Below, in pieces: positions 54,293-63,629 of a stretch of 64,000 bases of DNA (positions within the stretch are counted from its first letter, which is position 1; each line of letters starts with the position of its first letter). This DNA comes from VRUE01 sp963837695 (lineage in GTDB: Bacteria > Actinomycetota > Thermoleophilia > Solirubrobacterales > 70-9). The notes below the pieces were generated by a model. That model saw nothing but the letters and a program-made list of their open reading frames with translations. It made no database searches and was not told the origin of the DNA. The position numbers were made by a program, and so were the translations under genes. The stretch is taken from contig CAWINZ010000003.1 of the NCBI GenBank assembly GCA_963837695.1, forward strand, positions 248,001-312,000. The letters run 5' to 3'.

Positions 54293-56422
54293 TCACGCCT
54301 CGGAGATACCCAGGCGTAGGTAGATGCGGCGCAGGGGCTTGGGGGCCCACCAGTTCCACTCGCCGAGCAGGCGCATCAGCGAGGGGACGAGCAGGGCGCG
54401 GACGATCGTCGCGTCGATCATCACCCCGAACGCCATCCCGATCGCGATCTGCTTGACGAAGAAGACGGTGCTGACGCCGAAGGCGAGGAAGACGATCGCG
54501 ATCGCCAGCGCCGCTGCGGTTATCACCCGGCCGGTACGGCCGATCCCCATTGCGACCGCCTCCTCGTTGCTGGCGCCGAGGTCGTGGTGCTCCTTGATCC
54601 GCGACATCACGAGGACCGCATAGTCGGTGGCGAGCCCGAAGATGACGGCGAAGAGGAAGACCAGGCTGGTCACCTCGATCGCCGTCGGCCCGGTGTAGTC
54701 GAGCGGACCGGCGAGCCAACCGTCCTGGAAGGCGAGGACGAGGATGCCGAGCGTCGCCCCCAGGGTCAGCGAGTTCATCAACAGGGTCTTGATCGGCAGC
54801 AGGACCGAGCCGGTGAGCAGGAAGAGCAGGACCAGCGTGGTCAGCGCGATGATCCCGACGACGAGCGGGGCGTGTTCGATCAGGCTCTGCTTCTGGTCGA
54901 TGAAGCCGGCCGTGTTGCCGGAGACGAGCGTGGTCGAGGTGGCCGGCGGGGAGAGGCCGCGGATCGCACGCACCGAGTCCTGGGCGCCGGCATGGAGGGC
55001 CGGTTCGGCGAGGGCGAAGTTGGCAAAGGCGACCTGGCCGGGGGCGCGGACGAAGGGGGAGCCGCCGGCAACCCCGTCGACGGCTTCGATCTGCCGCTGG
55101 AAGGTGGCCAAGCGGGCGTTGCTCGCGTGCCCGTCGACGGTGACGGTGACCGCCTCGGTGACGTCGCGCGGGTAGTGCGCTTCGAGGTAGTCGTAGGCTT
55201 CGTGCGAGGGTTTGCCGGGCGGCACAGCTTCGGCGCTGGGCCCGGTGAGGGTCGTCCACAGCAGCGGCGTCGCGGCGACGAGCAGGAGCGCCGAGCTGGC
55301 CAAGGCGACGGCGACCGGGCGGCGCATCACGCCGCGGGCCAGGCGGTACCAGCCGTCGGAGGTGTCGGACACCGCCGGACCGCGGCGGATCGAGAGCGCA
55401 TCGATGCGCGTGCCCAGCAGGCGCAGCAGCGCGGGCACGACGAGCACCGCGATGATCGAGGAGAGCACCGCCACAGAGGCGCCGGCGACCGCCATCGAGT
55501 AGAGGAAGCGCTGCGGCATGAAGATCAGGGCCGCCATTGCCGCCGCGACCGTGAGGCCGGAGAAGACCGCCGTGCGCCCCGCCGTGACGACGGTGCGACG
55601 GTGTGCCTCCCGCGACGCCCCGTCGCGGGAGATCTCCTCGCGGTAGCGCGAGACCATGAGTAACGCGTAGTCGACCGCCAGCCCGAGGCTGAGTCCGGTG
55701 GCGATGTTGAGGGCGAAGACCGAGGTGTCGGTGATGCCGGCCATGATCCGCAGCACGAACAGCGTGCCGACGATCGAGACTCCGCCGATCAGCAGCGGGA
55801 TCGCCGCGGCGACGACGCCGCGGAAGACGAACAAGAGCAGCAGGGCGAGGATCGGGAAGGCGATCAGCTCGGCCCTGGTCAGGTCGGTTTTGGTCTGGTC
55901 GTTGGTTTCGTTGAAGCCCGCGGCGAAGCCGCCCATCTGGACGTCGAGGGAGCTCGAGGCGATCAGGGGTTCGACGCCTTCGGCGGCGATGCCGCCCTTG
56001 TCCTCGATGTCCGTCGTCGAGAGGTAGCCGGTGATCACCAGCGATTCGCCGTCGTGGGCGATCAGCTCGGCGCCGGCGCGGCGATCGCGCAGCGGATTGA
56101 CGACCCGGCCGATGTACTCGACTCGCGACATGCCGCGGCTGAGCCGGTTGACCTCGCGGCGCACGTTGGGGTTGGCGGTTTCGAGCGGCCCGCCGCCGGG
56201 GGCGCGGACGACAAGGGCGATCGCCGGGTTCGGGTTGTAGCCGAGCGATTCGTCGAGCAGCTTCGTCGCCCGCTCGCTCTCCGAGGCGCTGTCGGTGAAC
56301 CCGGCCGCCTTCAGGTGCTGCTCGACGTTGTGGCCGACCGCGACGGCAAGCACGGCGAATATCGCCACGGCGATGAGGACCCGCTTCGGATGGTTCCAGG
56401 TGAGGTCGGCGATTCGCGTCAT
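54293..56422 (-). CDS. MMPL-family RND exporter
   Basis: 709-aa inner-membrane exporter, about 12 helices. Charge-relay motifs SLGLAVDYALLMVSRYREE and IFGLATDYAVLVMSRIKE mark the two halves; large loop domains follow helices 1 and 7. ATG 56422 begins MTRIADLTWNHPKRVL, a typical MMPL start. Divergent from an HxlR regulator whose operator lies between them, so it is probably controlled by it. Likely exports lipids or toxic compounds. Confidence 0.93.
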   Translation of the reverse strand: MTRIADLTWNHPKRVLIAVAIFAVLAVAVGHNVEQHLKAAGFTDSASESERATKLLDESLGYNPNPAIALVVRAPGGGPLETANPNVRREVNRLSRGMSRVEYIGRVVNPLRDRRAGAELIAHDGESLVITGYLSTTDIEDKGGIAAEGVEPLIASSSLDVQMGGFAAGFNETNDQTKTDLTRAELIAFPILALLLLFVFRGVVAAAIPLLIGGVSIVGTLFVLRIMAGITDTSVFALNIATGLSLGLAVDYALLMVSRYREEISRDGASREAHRRTVVTAGRTAVFSGLTVAAAMAALIFMPQRFLYSMAVAGASVAVLSSIIAVLVVPALLRLLGTRIDALSIRRGPAVSDTSDGWYRLARGVMRRPVAVALASSALLLVAATPLLWTTLTGPSAEAVPPGKPSHEAYDYLEAHYPRDVTEAVTVTVDGHASNARLATFQRQIEAVDGVAGGSPFVRAPGQVAFANFALAEPALHAGAQDSVRAIRGLSPPATSTTLVSGNTAGFIDQKQSLIEHAPLVVGIIALTTLVLLFLLTGSVLLPIKTLLMNSLTLGATLGILVLAFQDGWLAGPLDYTGPTAIEVTSLVFLFAVIFGLATDYAVLVMSRIKEHHDLGASNEEAVAMGIGRTGRVITAAALAIAIVFLAFGVSTVFFVKQIAIGMAFGVMIDATIVRALLVPSLMRLLGEWNWWAPKPLRRIYLRLGISEA

Positions 56423-56475
56423 GGGAGTCCTAACGGGCGAAGGGACGAGACAATTCGGGCAGGACCGTACCAGAA

Positions 56476-56495
56476 TTCAAAGTATCCACTTTGAA
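56476..56495. promoter_or_regulatory. Operator between MMPL exporter and HxlR gene
   Basis: TTCAAAGT-ATCC-ACTTTGAA, perfect 8-bp arms, AT-rich against its surroundings, placed 53 bases before the exporter start and 40 before the HxlR start. Likely HxlR binding site. Confidence 0.65.
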
Positions 56496-56534
56496 ATTCA
56501 AATTAAGGCTGTTACGATCGCTACCATCGAAACG

Positions 56535-57212
56535 ATGTCCCGACGCCGCGAATACGACCAGTCCTGCAGCCTCGCCTGTGCGCTCGACCGCATCGGCGAG
56601 CGCTGGTCGCTGCTGATCGTGCGTGAGCTATCGCTCGGGGCGTTGCGCTTCTCCGACCTCGTCCGCAACGTCGGCAACGCGCCGACCGACGTCCTCACCA
56701 AGCGACTGCGCGACCTCGAGAGCCACGACATCGTGCGCCGCCGCACGCTCGACCCCCCGGCGACCGGTGTCGCCTACGAGCTGACCGAACTTGGCTGGGG
56801 CCTGGAGCGGCCGATACTCGAGCTCAGCCGCTGGGGCCTGCACTTCGAGCGCGCCGACGACGTGGCCGGCTTGGCGCCGGCGTCGCTCGCCAACGCGATC
56901 CGTGTCCTCGCCCAGCCGCCGCCGGACGCGCGATTGACGATCGGCCTGCGCAGCGGCGGGCAGGCTTACTGGCTGGGGGTCGAGGACGGCTGGATCTCCG
57001 CTTCTCGCGGCGAGACGGAAGATCCCGATGTGATCCTGGCGGGCGACCCCGCGGACGTGCTGGCGGCGCTGGTCGTAGGCGCAACGGCGGAGCGGCTCAT
57101 CGAGGTCGAGGGCGACCGCGCCGCGCTTGAGGAGCTGCGCGCCATGATCGTCCTGCCCGAGCGCCTGCGCCAAGCCGCACAGGCGCTCGTCGCCGAGCCC
57201 GCCCCCGCCTAG
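56535..57212 (+). CDS. HxlR-type regulator with SCP2-like C-terminal domain
   Basis: 225-aa regulator. HxlR winged helix at residues 1-100 (CSLACALDRIGERWSLLIVR, FSDLVRNVGNAPTDVLTKRL), then a region (about 125-215) resembling a sterol-carrier SCP2 fold (ARLTIGLRSGGQAYWLGVED, then DPDVILAGDPADVLAALV), which would bind a lipid ligand. ATG 56535 was chosen at the start of the DNA-binding domain. It probably represses the divergent exporter and senses a lipid (inference). Confidence 0.88.
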   Translation: MSRRREYDQSCSLACALDRIGERWSLLIVRELSLGALRFSDLVRNVGNAPTDVLTKRLRDLESHDIVRRRTLDPPATGVAYELTELGWGLERPILELSRWGLHFERADDVAGLAPASLANAIRVLAQPPPDARLTIGLRSGGQAYWLGVEDGWISASRGETEDPDVILAGDPADVLAALVVGATAERLIEVEGDRAALEELRAMIVLPERLRQAAQALVAEPAPA

Positions 57213-57216
57213 CCAT

Positions 57217-57260
57217 CCGACCTGCATCGGACCCCCATTTGGGGTCCGATGCAGGTCGGA
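57217..57260 (+). repeat. 44-bp palindromic repeat, family II, copy 2
   Basis: Core of a perfect 23-bp inverted repeat (57213-57235 and 57241-57263) around CATTT, lying between the convergent HxlR and acyl-CoA dehydrogenase genes, 1 base from each stop codon. It may serve as a two-way terminator. Similar to 6214-6257. Confidence 0.9.
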
Positions 57261-57264
57261 TGGG

Positions 57265-58485
57265 TTAGCGCAGTTCGGACGAACTCTTGCCGAGCAGCTG
57301 GCGGGCGACGATCAGCAGTTGGATCTGCTGCGTGCCCTCGAAGATGTCGAGGATCTTGGCGTCGCGGGCCCACTTCTCCAGCAGCTCGTCCTCGCCGTAG
57401 CCAACCGCGCCGCAGAGCTCGACGCAACCGAGCGCCACGTCGACGCAGGTGCGCCCGGCCTTGGCCTTTGCCATCGAGGCCTGCAGCGAGTTCGGCTTGC
57501 CGTTGTCGGCCATCCAGGCCGCCTGCAGGGTCAGCAGGCGGGAGGCCTCGTGGTCGGCCTCCATCTCCAGGTAGCGCGCAACCGCGGCCGGCTGGGACAG
57601 CGCGGGCAGCGCGTAGTCGATCTCGACCCCGGCCTCGACGAGCAGTTCGCGCGCCCGTTCCAGCGAGGCGCGGGCGACGCCGACGGCCATCGCCGCGACC
57701 AGCGGCCGCGTGTTGTCGAAGGTCTGCATAGCGCCGCCGAAGCCCTGCTTCGGATCCGTCTTGACCTCGGGGTCGCCGAGCAGCGCCTCTTTCGGCACCC
57801 GGCAGTCCTGCAGGGTGAAGTTGGCGGTGTCGGAAGCACGGATGCCGAGCTTGTGCTCCAGCCGGTCGAGCTTGAGGCCGGGGTTGTCGCGCTCGACGAT
57901 GAAGGACCGGATCGCCGCCCGTCCGACCGCCCGGTCGAGCGTTGCCCAGACCACGATCAGGTCGGCGCGGTCGCCCGAGGTGACGAAGATCTTCTCGCCG
58001 TTGAGCACGTACTCGTCACCGCTGAGGTCGGCCGTGGTTCGGATCGCGGCGGAGTCCGAGCCGGCCTCGGGCTCGGTGATCGCCATCGCCGCCCATCTGC
58101 CGCCGTAGCGCTCGAGTTGCTCCTCGCTCGCCACCGAGGCGATCGCCGAGTTGCCGAGGCCCTGGCGCGGCATCGAGAGCAGCAGGCCGACGTCTCCCCA
58201 ACAGAGCTCGATGATGCCGAGCACGGTCGAGAGGTTGGAGCCGTTGCGGTTGCCGCCGTCGCCATTGCCATTGGACTCGCGGCGCACTCCGGCCGCGCCG
58301 GCGCCGCCGATGTCGGAGCCCTCGTTCATTCCGTCGATCAGCGAGGCGAGCATGTCGAGCTCCTTCGGGTAGGAGTGCTCGGCCTCGTCGTACTTGCGCG
58401 AGATCGGTCGGAAGACCTCGGTCGCGACCTGGTTGGCCTGGCTGGCCAGCGGCTTGAACTTCTTCGGTATCTCTAGGTTGATCAT
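57265..58485 (-). CDS. Acyl-CoA dehydrogenase
   Basis: 406-aa FAD enzyme of beta-oxidation type. FAD/substrate motifs AMAITEPEAGSDSAAI (about 133-148), KIFVTSGDRADLIVVWA, and the C-terminal AKILDIFEGTQQIQLLIVAR. Glu in the GYGEDELLEKWARDAKI region is a base candidate. An insertion rich in Gly/Asn (SNGNGDGGNRNGS) lies near residues 70-82. Last gene of the five-gene lipid operon, 26 bases after the sister dehydrogenase. Confidence 0.93.
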   Translation of the reverse strand: MINLEIPKKFKPLASQANQVATEVFRPISRKYDEAEHSYPKELDMLASLIDGMNEGSDIGGAGAAGVRRESNGNGDGGNRNGSNLSTVLGIIELCWGDVGLLLSMPRQGLGNSAIASVASEEQLERYGGRWAAMAITEPEAGSDSAAIRTTADLSGDEYVLNGEKIFVTSGDRADLIVVWATLDRAVGRAAIRSFIVERDNPGLKLDRLEHKLGIRASDTANFTLQDCRVPKEALLGDPEVKTDPKQGFGGAMQTFDNTRPLVAAMAVGVARASLERARELLVEAGVEIDYALPALSQPAAVARYLEMEADHEASRLLTLQAAWMADNGKPNSLQASMAKAKAGRTCVDVALGCVELCGAVGYGEDELLEKWARDAKILDIFEGTQQIQLLIVARQLLGKSSSELR

Positions 58486-58511
58486 GGTTGCCTTTCGCTC
58501 TTAGCGGGCCG

Positions 58512-59852
58512 CTAGACGAGCAGGGCGCCCTCCATGACGCCCGCTACGCGGAGGTCGCGGTACCAGCGCTCGACCGGGTGCTCCTTGACGAAGCCGTGGC
58601 CGCCGAGCAGCTGCACTCCTTCAGAGCCGATCTCCATGCCCTTGGCGGCGCAGAGCTTGCGCGCCAGCGCCGCCTCGCGGCCGAACTCCTGGCCTTGGTC
58701 GGCGCGGCTGGCGGCTCGGTAGGTGGCGAGCCGCATGCCGCTGGACTCGATGCCTATGTCGGAGACGCCGAAGGCGACCGCCTGGCGGTTGGAGACCGGT
58801 TCGCCGAAGGCGGTTCGTTCGTTGACGTAGGGGATGACGTAGTCGAGTACCGCCTGCGAGGCGCCGACGGCGAGCGCGCACCAGGCGACCCGCGCCCGTT
58901 GCACGCACTCGACGTAGGCATCGCGGTCGCCCTCTCCGAGCAGCGCGGCGCCGGGCAGGCGGACGTCCTCGAGCAGCAGGCGGCCGGTGGCGGCGGGGCG
59001 CAGCCCCATCGCCGGCTCATCCTGCACGGAGAGGCCCTTGGCCCCAGACTCGATTACGAACAGCGCCGGGTCTTTGCCTTCGACCGCGGCCGCGACGAGG
59101 AACAGCTCGCACTCGGCCGCGCGGGCGACGAGCGACTTGGCCCCGCTGAGGATCCAGTCTTCGCCGTCCCGGCGCGCGGTCGTCTCCAGCTTCAGCGGGT
59201 CGAAGAGCGGCCGCGGCTCGAGCAGTGCCAGGGCGGCGGCGGGCACGTCCTCGCCGCTGAACGCGGGCAGGTAGGTGGCCTCCTGCTCGGGCGTCCCCCA
59301 GTGGCCGATCGCGGTTGCGACCGCGCCGGGCGCAAGCGCGGCGTAGGCGATCCCCATGTCGCCGTGGGCGAGGGCCTCGCCGACCAGGGCGCTGGTCGTC
59401 GCCGCCTGCTCGTGCATCACGCCGCCGAGCTCCTCGGGGATGCCGAGCGTGTTGACGCCGAGCTCGTTGACCTGGGACAGCAGCTCGGCAGGGGTCGCGC
59501 GCTCGGCGTCAGCCTTTTGGGCGGCGGGCCGGACCTTGGCCTCGGCGAAGTCGCGCACCGCCTCCTGGAACATCTCCTGCTCGTCGTCGGGACTGATGTC
59601 GAAGAGCGCGCGCGGCTTGCCCGTCGCCTGACGCGCCGGCCGGGTCAGCTTCTGGGCCGCCTTGAACGTGCGCCCCGCGGCGGTCGCTGAGCGGAAGCCG
59701 TTCTTGGTGCCCTGGAACAGCGCCCGCTCGACCTGTTTGCGGGCACGGATCCGGTCGAGCAGGTCCGAGCCGGCGAGCCAGTTGAGCGCTCGCAGGCCGA
59801 TGCCCATGCTGCGCTCGGCGACTCCCGCACTGCCTTTTCCGTTGCCGTTCAC
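58512..59852 (-). CDS. Acyl-CoA dehydrogenase
   Basis: 446-aa second dehydrogenase of the operon, only distantly like its neighbour. About 85 N-terminal residues precede the usual fold; then GIPEELGGVMHEQA, DWILSGAKSLVARAAE, ATYRAASRADQGQEF and LLGGHGFVKEHPVERWYRDL. It may pair with the downstream enzyme as a heteromer, as in some actinobacterial sterol FadE pairs (inference). Its start overlaps the dehydratase stop by 4 bases. Confidence 0.9.
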   Translation of the reverse strand: MNGNGKGSAGVAERSMGIGLRALNWLAGSDLLDRIRARKQVERALFQGTKNGFRSATAAGRTFKAAQKLTRPARQATGKPRALFDISPDDEQEMFQEAVRDFAEAKVRPAAQKADAERATPAELLSQVNELGVNTLGIPEELGGVMHEQAATTSALVGEALAHGDMGIAYAALAPGAVATAIGHWGTPEQEATYLPAFSGEDVPAAALALLEPRPLFDPLKLETTARRDGEDWILSGAKSLVARAAECELFLVAAAVEGKDPALFVIESGAKGLSVQDEPAMGLRPAATGRLLLEDVRLPGAALLGEGDRDAYVECVQRARVAWCALAVGASQAVLDYVIPYVNERTAFGEPVSNRQAVAFGVSDIGIESSGMRLATYRAASRADQGQEFGREAALARKLCAAKGMEIGSEGVQLLGGHGFVKEHPVERWYRDLRVAGVMEGALLV

Positions 59853-60802
59853 TCTGAGTTCCTCCCGCTCTTCTCGTTGGGTGAAGCCTTCGCCTCGAGC
59901 GGCTTGACGGTGCCGTCGAGGTGGGGCGTTTGCCGCTTTGCATCGCGCACTGCGAAGTGGATCTCCTCATCGCCGGCGTCGCTGAGGAACTCGACCTTTC
60001 CCGGCAGCCGGATCGGCTTGCGGAAGCTGACCTCGACGGCGAATGCGTCGGGCAGGCGCCCCTCGAGCGCCGCCAGGCAGCGCGCCTTGGTCCACATCCC
60101 GTGCGCGATCGCCCCGGGGAAGCCGAGCGGCTTCGCGGTGAGTGAGTGCATGTGGATCGGGTTCCGATCGCCGGATACGGCGGCATACCGCCGCCCCAGG
60201 TCACCCCCCAAGCGCCACTCGGCGCTCGCGGTCAGCTCCGGCTCCTCCAGCGGCCGATGGGCCGATTTCGCGCCATATAGGCCGGTTTTCGGCCCGTCGG
60301 CGGGCTTTTGGGGTTTTTGGCGGTGGAGCATGGTGCTGGTCGACTCCCACGCGGTCTCGCTGCCGATCTGGGCCTCGGTGACGAGGCTGAAGGTCTGGCC
60401 GCGCTTGTGTGGCTTCAGGGGTGTGGGGCGAACGACGAGCTTCAGCTCCTCGCCGAGCTCGATCGGCCGGCGCTGGACGATCCGGTTCTCGACGTGGACG
60501 AGGCCGACGGCGCCGAAGGGGAAGCTGCCGTCGGCCATCACCGCCATGTGCAGCGGGAAGGCGAGCACCTGCGGGTAGGTCGGCGGCAATGCGTCGCGCA
60601 GCGTGAAGCCGCAGACGCGGCTGTAGGCGGCGACGGCGTCGGGGTCCGGACGCACGCCGGCGAGGCTGAGCTCGAGGTCCGGGACGTCGTTGCCCCGGCC
60701 CGGCACGAAGGGCAACCGCGAGGCGCCCGGGATCAGCGGCGCCGCCGCGCGGGCGTAGAGCGGCAGGATGGACGGCGAGCTGTCGAGGGTGCGCGTCGCC
60801 AT
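59849..60802 (-). CDS. MaoC-like acyl dehydratase with inserted repeat peptide
   Basis: 317-aa double-hotdog hydratase acting on enoyl thioesters. First hotdog about 45-160 (substrate-side half), second about 190-300 with the hydratase motif SGDRNPIHMHSLTAKPLGFP and IAHGMWTKARCL. Between them, residues about 168-184 (ADGPKTGLYGAKSAHRP) are encoded by a 49-bp palindromic repeat, an apparent insertion in the linker. ATG 60802 is 5 bases after the reductase stop. Second gene cluster partner for the thiolase and reductase. Confidence 0.9.
   Translation of the reverse strand: MATRTLDSSPSILPLYARAAAPLIPGASRLPFVPGRGNDVPDLELSLAGVRPDPDAVAAYSRVCGFTLRDALPPTYPQVLAFPLHMAVMADGSFPFGAVGLVHVENRIVQRRPIELGEELKLVVRPTPLKPHKRGQTFSLVTEAQIGSETAWESTSTMLHRQKPQKPADGPKTGLYGAKSAHRPLEEPELTASAEWRLGGDLGRRYAAVSGDRNPIHMHSLTAKPLGFPGAIAHGMWTKARCLAALEGRLPDAFAVEVSFRKPIRLPGKVEFLSDAGDEEIHFAVRDAKRQTPHLDGTVKPLEAKASPNEKSGRNSE
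60253..60301 (-). repeat. 49-bp palindromic repeat, family I, copy 3, inside a gene
   Basis: Same length, centre (CCTATATGGC read on the minus strand) and end arms (GCCGACGGGCC/GGCCCATCGGC) as the two intergenic copies, lying in frame in the dehydratase gene. TTT-TAG of copy 2 is AAA-TCG here, so the frame stays open. Confidence 0.9.
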
Positions 60803-60807
60803 CGTCG

Positions 60808-62130
60808 TCACGCCCCCAGCAGGCTCTGGCCGCAGACGCGGACGATGTTGCCGTTGACGCCGGTTGAGGCAGGGCTGGCGAACCAAGCGATCGTCTCGGC
60901 GACGTCGACCGGCAGGCCGCCCTGCGACATGCTGTTCATACGGCGACCGGCTTCGCGGATCGCGATCGGCATCGCGTCGGTCATCTGGGTCTCGATGAAG
61001 CCCGGCGCGACCGCGTTGATCGTCGCCCCGCGCTTGGCCAGCTCGGGGGCCAGCGACTCGACCATGCCGATCACGCCGGCCTTCGAGGTCGCGTAGTTGG
61101 TCTGGCCGGAGTTGCCGGCGATGCCGCTCATCGAGGAGACGCAGACGATGCGGCCGTTGCGGCGCAGCAGGTCGCGGTGCAGCAGCTCGTCGTTTATCCG
61201 CTCCTCGCTGGAGAGGTTGATCTCCATCAGCGAGGCCCAGCGGTCCTCGGGCATCTTGGCGATCGTGCGGTCGCGGGTGACGCCGGCGTTGTGGACGACG
61301 ATGTCGACCCCGTCGGCGAGTCGCTCGGCGATCGTCGCCGGCGCGGCCTCGTCGGTGATGTCGAGCTCGATCGTCTCCGCCTCGAGCCGCTCCGCCACCG
61401 CCTTCAAATCTGCTGAGAGCGCCGGCACGTCGAGCAGGACGAGCTCGGCGCCGTCGCGGTGCAGGACGGTCGCGATCGCCTCGCCGATGCCGCGCGAGGC
61501 GCCGGTGACCAGCGCCCGCATCCCGTCCAGCGGCTGCTGCCATTCCAGCTTTGGGGCCTCGGCGACGCCGGCGCCGATCTGGATCGTCTGGCCGGAGACG
61601 TAGGCCGAGCGGGGGGAGAGCAGGAAGCGCAGCGTCGAGTCGAGCTGGTCCTCGGCGCCCGCGGAGACGTAGACGAGCTGGACGGCGATGCCGCGGCCGA
61701 TCTCCTTGCCGAGCGAGCGGGTGAAGCCCTCCAAGGCGCGCTGCGCGGTTGCGGCGCGGGGCGGCAGCCCGGCCGGCGGCGTGCCCAGCACGACGACGCG
61801 GCCGGAGCGCTCCACGCGCCTCACGTTGGGGTGGAAGAAGCGCTGCAGCTCGACCAGCTCGGTCGAGTCGGAGATGCCGCTCGCGTCGAAGACGAGCGCG
61901 CCGACCGGGCTGTCGGAGCGCTCCGGGCGCCCCGCGCCGAGGTCTCCGAGCAGGCGCTCCAGCGGCTTCTCAAGTCGCCCTCCCGGTGCCGAGCCGGTCA
62001 GCACGACATCGCCCGCCCTCGTTTCGCCCGCCCCGTGGCGTCGCAGTTGCGTGGGGCGGGGGAGGCCGACGCGGGGGGCGATCAGCCTGCCCGGCGGTGA
62101 GTTGACCAGCTGCGCGTAGAGGTCGCTCAT
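60808..62130 (-). CDS. High-molecular-weight FabG-like 3-oxoacyl reductase
   Basis: 440-aa SDR with two Rossmann-like halves, like mycobacterial FabG4. The N-terminal half (1-200) is a degenerate SDR fold without catalytic residues; the C-terminal half has TGASRGIG (about 212-219), HNAGVTRD, Ser in CVSSMSG, and NYATSKAG. Reduces 3-oxoacyl thioesters with NAD(P)H. It follows the thiolase with no gap. The order of genes fits beta-oxidation or lipid synthesis run with CoA esters. Confidence 0.92.
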   Translation of the reverse strand: MSDLYAQLVNSPPGRLIAPRVGLPRPTQLRRHGAGETRAGDVVLTGSAPGGRLEKPLERLLGDLGAGRPERSDSPVGALVFDASGISDSTELVELQRFFHPNVRRVERSGRVVVLGTPPAGLPPRAATAQRALEGFTRSLGKEIGRGIAVQLVYVSAGAEDQLDSTLRFLLSPRSAYVSGQTIQIGAGVAEAPKLEWQQPLDGMRALVTGASRGIGEAIATVLHRDGAELVLLDVPALSADLKAVAERLEAETIELDITDEAAPATIAERLADGVDIVVHNAGVTRDRTIAKMPEDRWASLMEINLSSEERINDELLHRDLLRRNGRIVCVSSMSGIAGNSGQTNYATSKAGVIGMVESLAPELAKRGATINAVAPGFIETQMTDAMPIAIREAGRRMNSMSQGGLPVDVAETIAWFASPASTGVNGNIVRVCGQSLLGA

Positions 62131-63426
62131 CTACTTCCCGTCCTTTCCTGGGGCTTCGAGGATCGCGACGACTCCCTGGCCGGCGGCGGCGCAGATGCTG
62201 ATCGCGCCGCGGCCGGCGCCGCGCTCGTGCAGCTCTTTGGCCAGCGAGGCGACGATGCGGCCGCCGGTGGCGGCGAAGGGGTGGCCGGCGGCGAGCGAGC
62301 CGCCGTTGACGTTGAGCTTGTCGCGCTCGATCGCGCCGAGTGGCTCCTCGCGGCCGAGGCGGTCGCGACAGAAGCGCTCGTCCTCCCAGGCGCGCAGCGT
62401 GCAGAGCACCTGCGCGGCGAAGGCCTCGTGGACCTCATAGAGGTCAAAGTCCTGCAGCTCGAGGTCTTGGCGGTCGAGCATGCGGGGCATCGCGTAGGCG
62501 GGCGCCATCAAGAGCCCCTCGCGCTTGTGGACGTGGTCGATCGCCGCGGTCTGGCCGTCGACGAAGTAGGCGAGGACCGGCAGGTCGCGCTCCTTTGCCC
62601 ACTCCTCGCTGGCGAGCAGCACGGCGGAGGCGCCGTCGCTGAGCGGGGTCGAGTTGGCGGCGGTCATCGTGCCGTCCTCGCCGCCGAAGACCGGCCCGAG
62701 CTTGGCCAGCTTCTCGGTCGAGGAGTCAGGGCGCAGGTTCTGGTCGCGCTCGAGGCCGAGGTAGGGGTTGACGAGGTCCTCCATGAAGCCGCGCTCGTAG
62801 GCGGCGGCGAGGTTGTGGTGGCTGGTGACCGCGAGCTCGTCCTGCTCCTCCCGGCCCACGCCCCACTCGGTGGCCATGATCGCGCAGTGCTCGCCCATCG
62901 AGAGGCCGGTGCGGGGCTCCTCGTTGCGGGGGATCGCGGGGACGACGTGGCCGGGGCGCAGCCGGGTCAGCTGCTTCAGTCTCCCGGCGGTCGACTTCTC
63001 GCGGTTGGCATCGAGCAGCACCTCGCGCAGGTCCTCGTTGAGTCCGATCGGCGCGTCAGAGGTGGTGTCGGCGCCGCAGGCGATCCCGGCGTCGATCTGG
63101 CCGAGGGCGATCTTGTTGGCGACGAGGATCGTCGTCTCCAGCCCGGTGCCGCAGGCCTGCTGCACGTCGTAGGCGGGGGTCTCGGGGGCGAGCCGGGTGC
63201 CGAGCACGCTCTCGCGGGTCAGGTCGCGGTCGCGCGAGTGCTTGAGCACGGCGCCGCCCGCCACCTCCCCGAGCGCCTCGCCGCCAAGCGAGAAGCGCTC
63301 GACCAGGCCGTCGAGCGCGGCGGTGAGCATGTCCTGGTTGGAGGCGCGCGAGTAAACCGAGTTGGAGCGCGCAAATGGGATTCGGTTGCCGCCGACGATG
63401 GCGACCCGACGGGGACTGTCAGTCAA
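62131..63426 (-). CDS. Thiolase (acetyl-CoA C-acyltransferase)
   Basis: 431-aa thiolase, FadI-like length. Nucleophile Cys in VQQACGTGLE (about residue 91), His in YEVHEAFAAQ, NVNGGSLAAGHPFAATG (His in GHP), and second Cys in SICAAAGQGVV. Catalyses the last beta-oxidation step or the reverse Claisen condensation. First gene of the operon; the 200-base gap upstream should hold the promoter. Confidence 0.95.
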   Translation of the reverse strand: MTDSPRRVAIVGGNRIPFARSNSVYSRASNQDMLTAALDGLVERFSLGGEALGEVAGGAVLKHSRDRDLTRESVLGTRLAPETPAYDVQQACGTGLETTILVANKIALGQIDAGIACGADTTSDAPIGLNEDLREVLLDANREKSTAGRLKQLTRLRPGHVVPAIPRNEEPRTGLSMGEHCAIMATEWGVGREEQDELAVTSHHNLAAAYERGFMEDLVNPYLGLERDQNLRPDSSTEKLAKLGPVFGGEDGTMTAANSTPLSDGASAVLLASEEWAKERDLPVLAYFVDGQTAAIDHVHKREGLLMAPAYAMPRMLDRQDLELQDFDLYEVHEAFAAQVLCTLRAWEDERFCRDRLGREEPLGAIERDKLNVNGGSLAAGHPFAATGGRIVASLAKELHERGAGRGAISICAAAGQGVVAILEAPGKDGK

Positions 63427-63629
63427 CGTCGAAGCCTTTCGATTGAAGTGCGATACGAGGCGTGCAGGGGCCGCAAAAGCCTCCCGCCGCGATTACCCGC
63501 TACATGGATCGGTGTAAACGTAACCGAGACATCGATCTATGTCCAGGTCAGTGTGACCGGTCGCACACGGACGAGCCCGGGGCCGCCTGTCGCGGTTAAT
63601 GCATTTCCCCTCCCCGTCGATAGGACAAG
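63427..63629. promoter_or_regulatory. Divergent intergenic region before the lipid operon
   Basis: 203 bases between the leftward thiolase operon and a rightward secreted-protein gene. It must hold both promoters. GACCGGTC near 63557 is a perfect palindrome and could be a regulator site; nothing stronger is seen. Confidence 0.4.
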
